Assembly: GCA_947167555.1 (NCBI GenBank)
Contig: CAMVIO010000005.1
Location: forward strand, 1 to 23,686
Reading direction: 5' to 3'
Length of the DNA: 23,686 nucleotides
Source of the DNA: an uncultured Selenomonadales bacterium
GTDB taxonomy: Bacteria; Bacillota; Negativicutes; Selenomonadales; Selenomonadaceae
How positions within the stretch are numbered: position 1 is the first letter of the stretch; each line of letters opens with the position of its first letter. Shown piece by piece: positions 21,998-23,686 of this stretch. Position numbers and translations under genes: made by a program. The notes under the pieces are model-generated. The model searched no databases. It was not told where the DNA came from and saw only the letters and a list, made by a program, of their open reading frames with translations.

Positions 21998-23686
21998 TTA
22001 GGGCAAGACGGGCTTCCCGTTTGCGTCGTCATAGGTTGCCGTACATGACGGATAATTGGTGCAGCCCCAAAAGCCGCCGTTTTTGCCGCGTATGAATCGT
22101 AGAAAACCTTCCTTGCAATGAGGACAGAGAAAATTGCTTTTATTCGACTTTTTTTCCATGCGTTCCATCGGTGCAGCAGAATACTTCGGCTTGTCGCCGC
22201 GCCATGTTTTCTTTCGTGTGGAGTTCGCGCCGCCATACGAACTGACAGAAAGCGTCGGCTGATACTCGGCGAAGAATGCGGCCATTTCCTCCTCGCTCAA
22301 CCCCGGCGCACCGTCCTGCCATGACGCGGGGGAGGCCGCAGGCGCAGCGGGACGCTTCGAAGCACGATAATCGTCCGATGAGATAACCTGAGAACCGCTT
22401 TCCCTACGCGCAGAAATACGAGACAAATCCGGTTTGCCGTTTGCGTCGGGGGCGGTCATCCGACAGCGCGGAAAATTCGTGCAACCCCAGAAAACCCCGT
22501 TTTTCCCCTGTTTTTGTGTCAGAACCCCGCGACCGCAGCGCGGACATCTTGTTTCCTCCTCCGCCGGCGGAAGGACAGCTTTCAACGCCATGCCGCAAAG
22601 ACTGCGCGTAAAAGCAATCTGTTCCTCAAGGAACAATTCTATGCTTCCCTCACCTTCCGCCATCGCATGCAGCGCATCCTCCCAAACCGCCGTCTTGTCT
22701 GGGTACGTCATATCTTCCGGCAAAGCGTCTACAAGGAACTCCGCCGCCGATGTCGGCGTCAATACTTTTTTCTTGCCTGCCGCCTGCAAAAAGTTCCGAC
22801 GAATCAAATCGTCGATAATCGTCGCCCGCGTTGCTTCGGTGCCAATGCCAGATACGGCGCGCAGCGTCTTTTTTGCCGTATCGTCTCGCACGAATTTGTG
22901 GATGTCTTTCATCGCCGCAAGCAACGTGGACGGCGTAAAGCGCTGGGGCGGTTTCGTTTCTTTCTCGGACAGCTTCCCCACTTGCCATGCGACGACATCC
23001 TTTTTCTTCATTGCTGGCAGTTCACCGCTGTCATTGTTTTCATCCGTTTCCTCGCCTTCGTTCTTTTCGACGTTTTGGCTTGCATAGATGGATTTCCAGC
23101 CGACTTCGCGCACCACACGCCCACTGGACGTGAAGCGCTCGCCCGCAAAGTTCAACTCCAGCTTCGTTTGGTCGTAAACGTGGACAGGATAAAACTGCGC
23201 AAGATACGCCTGCGCTATCAGGAAATATATATTTCGCTGCATTGGCGTCAGCGTGTCCAGTTTTACCTTCACAGTCGTCGGAATAATCGCGTGATGCGCG
23301 GTTATTTTCTTGTCATTCCACGCTCGACTCTTAGTCTTCGCGTTTGCGCCGCCTGCCCATGCCGCAAGCTGATTGTCCCCTGTCTGCGTAAGGTTTGCAA
23401 GGATCGTTCCTGCCGTGCGGAATTGATTCGTTGGCAGATACTCGCAATCCGAGCGCGGATAGGTCGTGAGCTTCCGCTCGTAAAGTTGCTGTGCCGTGTC
23501 GAGAACCTGCTGCGGTTCGTAGCCAAACCGTTTGCCTGCCAAGACTTGCAAAGTGGATAGCGCAAAGGGAAGGCGCTGCGGTTCCTCTTTTTTTGTTTTT
23601 TTGTAGTCGGTAACGATGCCGGTCTCCCCCGCGTCCTTCGCCGCAGAAAACGACGCGAGTTTTTCCTCCGCCACATTCTTGTCGAT
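21998..23686 (-). CDS. topB: DNA topoisomerase III, C-terminal 562 codons (5' end beyond right edge)
   Basis: Type IA topoisomerase that decatenates and relaxes DNA through a 5'-phosphotyrosine link. The frame is open from the window edge (IDKNVAEEKL...) to the stop at 21998. Visible: the catalytic segment KLTTYPRSDCEYLP, with active Tyr encoded at 23461-23459; HHAIIPT; FTPSTLLAAM...GIGTEATRATIIDDLIRRNF; TYPDKTAVWEDALHAMAEGE; and two C-terminal zinc ribbons, CPRCGRGV...FWGCTNFPRC and CPHCKEGF...FWGCTNYPSC. The N-terminal Toprim domain (roughly 180 residues) is outside. Two ribbons with a low-complexity linker (about residues 440-500 of the fragment) are usual for Firmicutes TopB. Confidence 0.95.
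   Translation of the reverse strand: MDKNVAEEKLASFSAAKDAGETGIVTDYKKTKKEEPQRLPFALSTLQVLAGKRFGYEPQQVLDTAQQLYERKLTTYPRSDCEYLPTNQFRTAGTILANLTQTGDNQLAAWAGGANAKTKSRAWNDKKITAHHAIIPTTVKVKLDTLTPMQRNIYFLIAQAYLAQFYPVHVYDQTKLELNFAGERFTSSGRVVREVGWKSIYASQNVEKNEGEETDENNDSGELPAMKKKDVVAWQVGKLSEKETKPPQRFTPSTLLAAMKDIHKFVRDDTAKKTLRAVSGIGTEATRATIIDDLIRRNFLQAAGKKKVLTPTSAAEFLVDALPEDMTYPDKTAVWEDALHAMAEGEGSIELFLEEQIAFTRSLCGMALKAVLPPAEEETRCPRCGRGVLTQKQGKNGVFWGCTNFPRCRMTAPDANGKPDLSRISARRESGSQVISSDDYRASKRPAAPAASPASWQDGAPGLSEEEMAAFFAEYQPTLSVSSYGGANSTRKKTWRGDKPKYSAAPMERMEKKSNKSNFLCPHCKEGFLRFIRGKNGGFWGCTNYPSCTATYDDANGKPVLP

Noticed and set aside
22514..23560. Long open frame (348 codons) on the + strand opposite topB
   Set aside because: It lies wholly antisense to a confident topoisomerase III gene, has no recognisable domain, and its composition is that of a frame shadow.
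1..23686. CRISPR arrays, IS elements, prophage, tRNA genes
   Set aside because: No regularly spaced repeats, transposase-like proteins, phage proteins or tRNA signatures were seen on either strand.

Overview
The window looks like a chromosomal core segment of a low-to-mid GC Firmicute, most probably a member of the Negativicutes (Selenomonas/Megasphaera-like). This is an inference from gene content and order: ispE–gntR–glmU–prs, Firmicutes-type TrmK/Nif3, Mfd, RqcH-type NFACT protein and a CoA-disulfide reductase with a rhodanese tail. No phage, IS element, CRISPR array or tRNA was seen.

Left part (1–7900). The first 619 codons of mfd run leftwards off the edge, preceded by a 22-codon leader ORF whose stop overlaps the mfd start. 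Divergent from it is guaB, an IMP dehydrogenase of the Tritrichomonas-like subtype, with a good promoter and a GTG start. It ends in a bidirectional terminator facing a two-gene leftward operon: SIMPL/YggE-like exported protein, then membrane acyltransferase. Divergent from that operon is a rightward redox pair, a Cys-rich C_GCAxxG_C_C protein and a CoA-disulfide reductase–rhodanese.

Middle (7900–14000), all leftward: ispE, a FadR-type gntR, glmU, prs, terminator, trmK, nif3-like and the RNase P RNA gene rnpB. They supply an isoprenoid kinase, UDP-GlcNAc, PRPP and tRNA modification/processing. rnpB has a near-consensus promoter starting directly behind the nif3-like stop codon.

Right part (14000–23686). 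A rightward two-gene operon holds a 633-aa protein with the architecture of a P1B-type metal ATPase in which the actuator domain is missing and every catalytic P-domain motif is changed. It overlaps by 11 bp with the NFACT/RqcH ribosome-quality-control protein. The operon promoter carries a perfect 8-2-8 inverted repeat over the -35 box. Its terminator is partly encoded inside the NFACT gene. Then, leftward, come a type II NADH dehydrogenase, a eukaryotic-type hexokinase, a CNNM/CorC-type membrane CBS protein and the C-terminal 562 codons of topoisomerase III (5' end beyond the window).

The best candidate for something undescribed is the intact but catalytically dead P-type-ATPase-like protein coupled to the NFACT gene.
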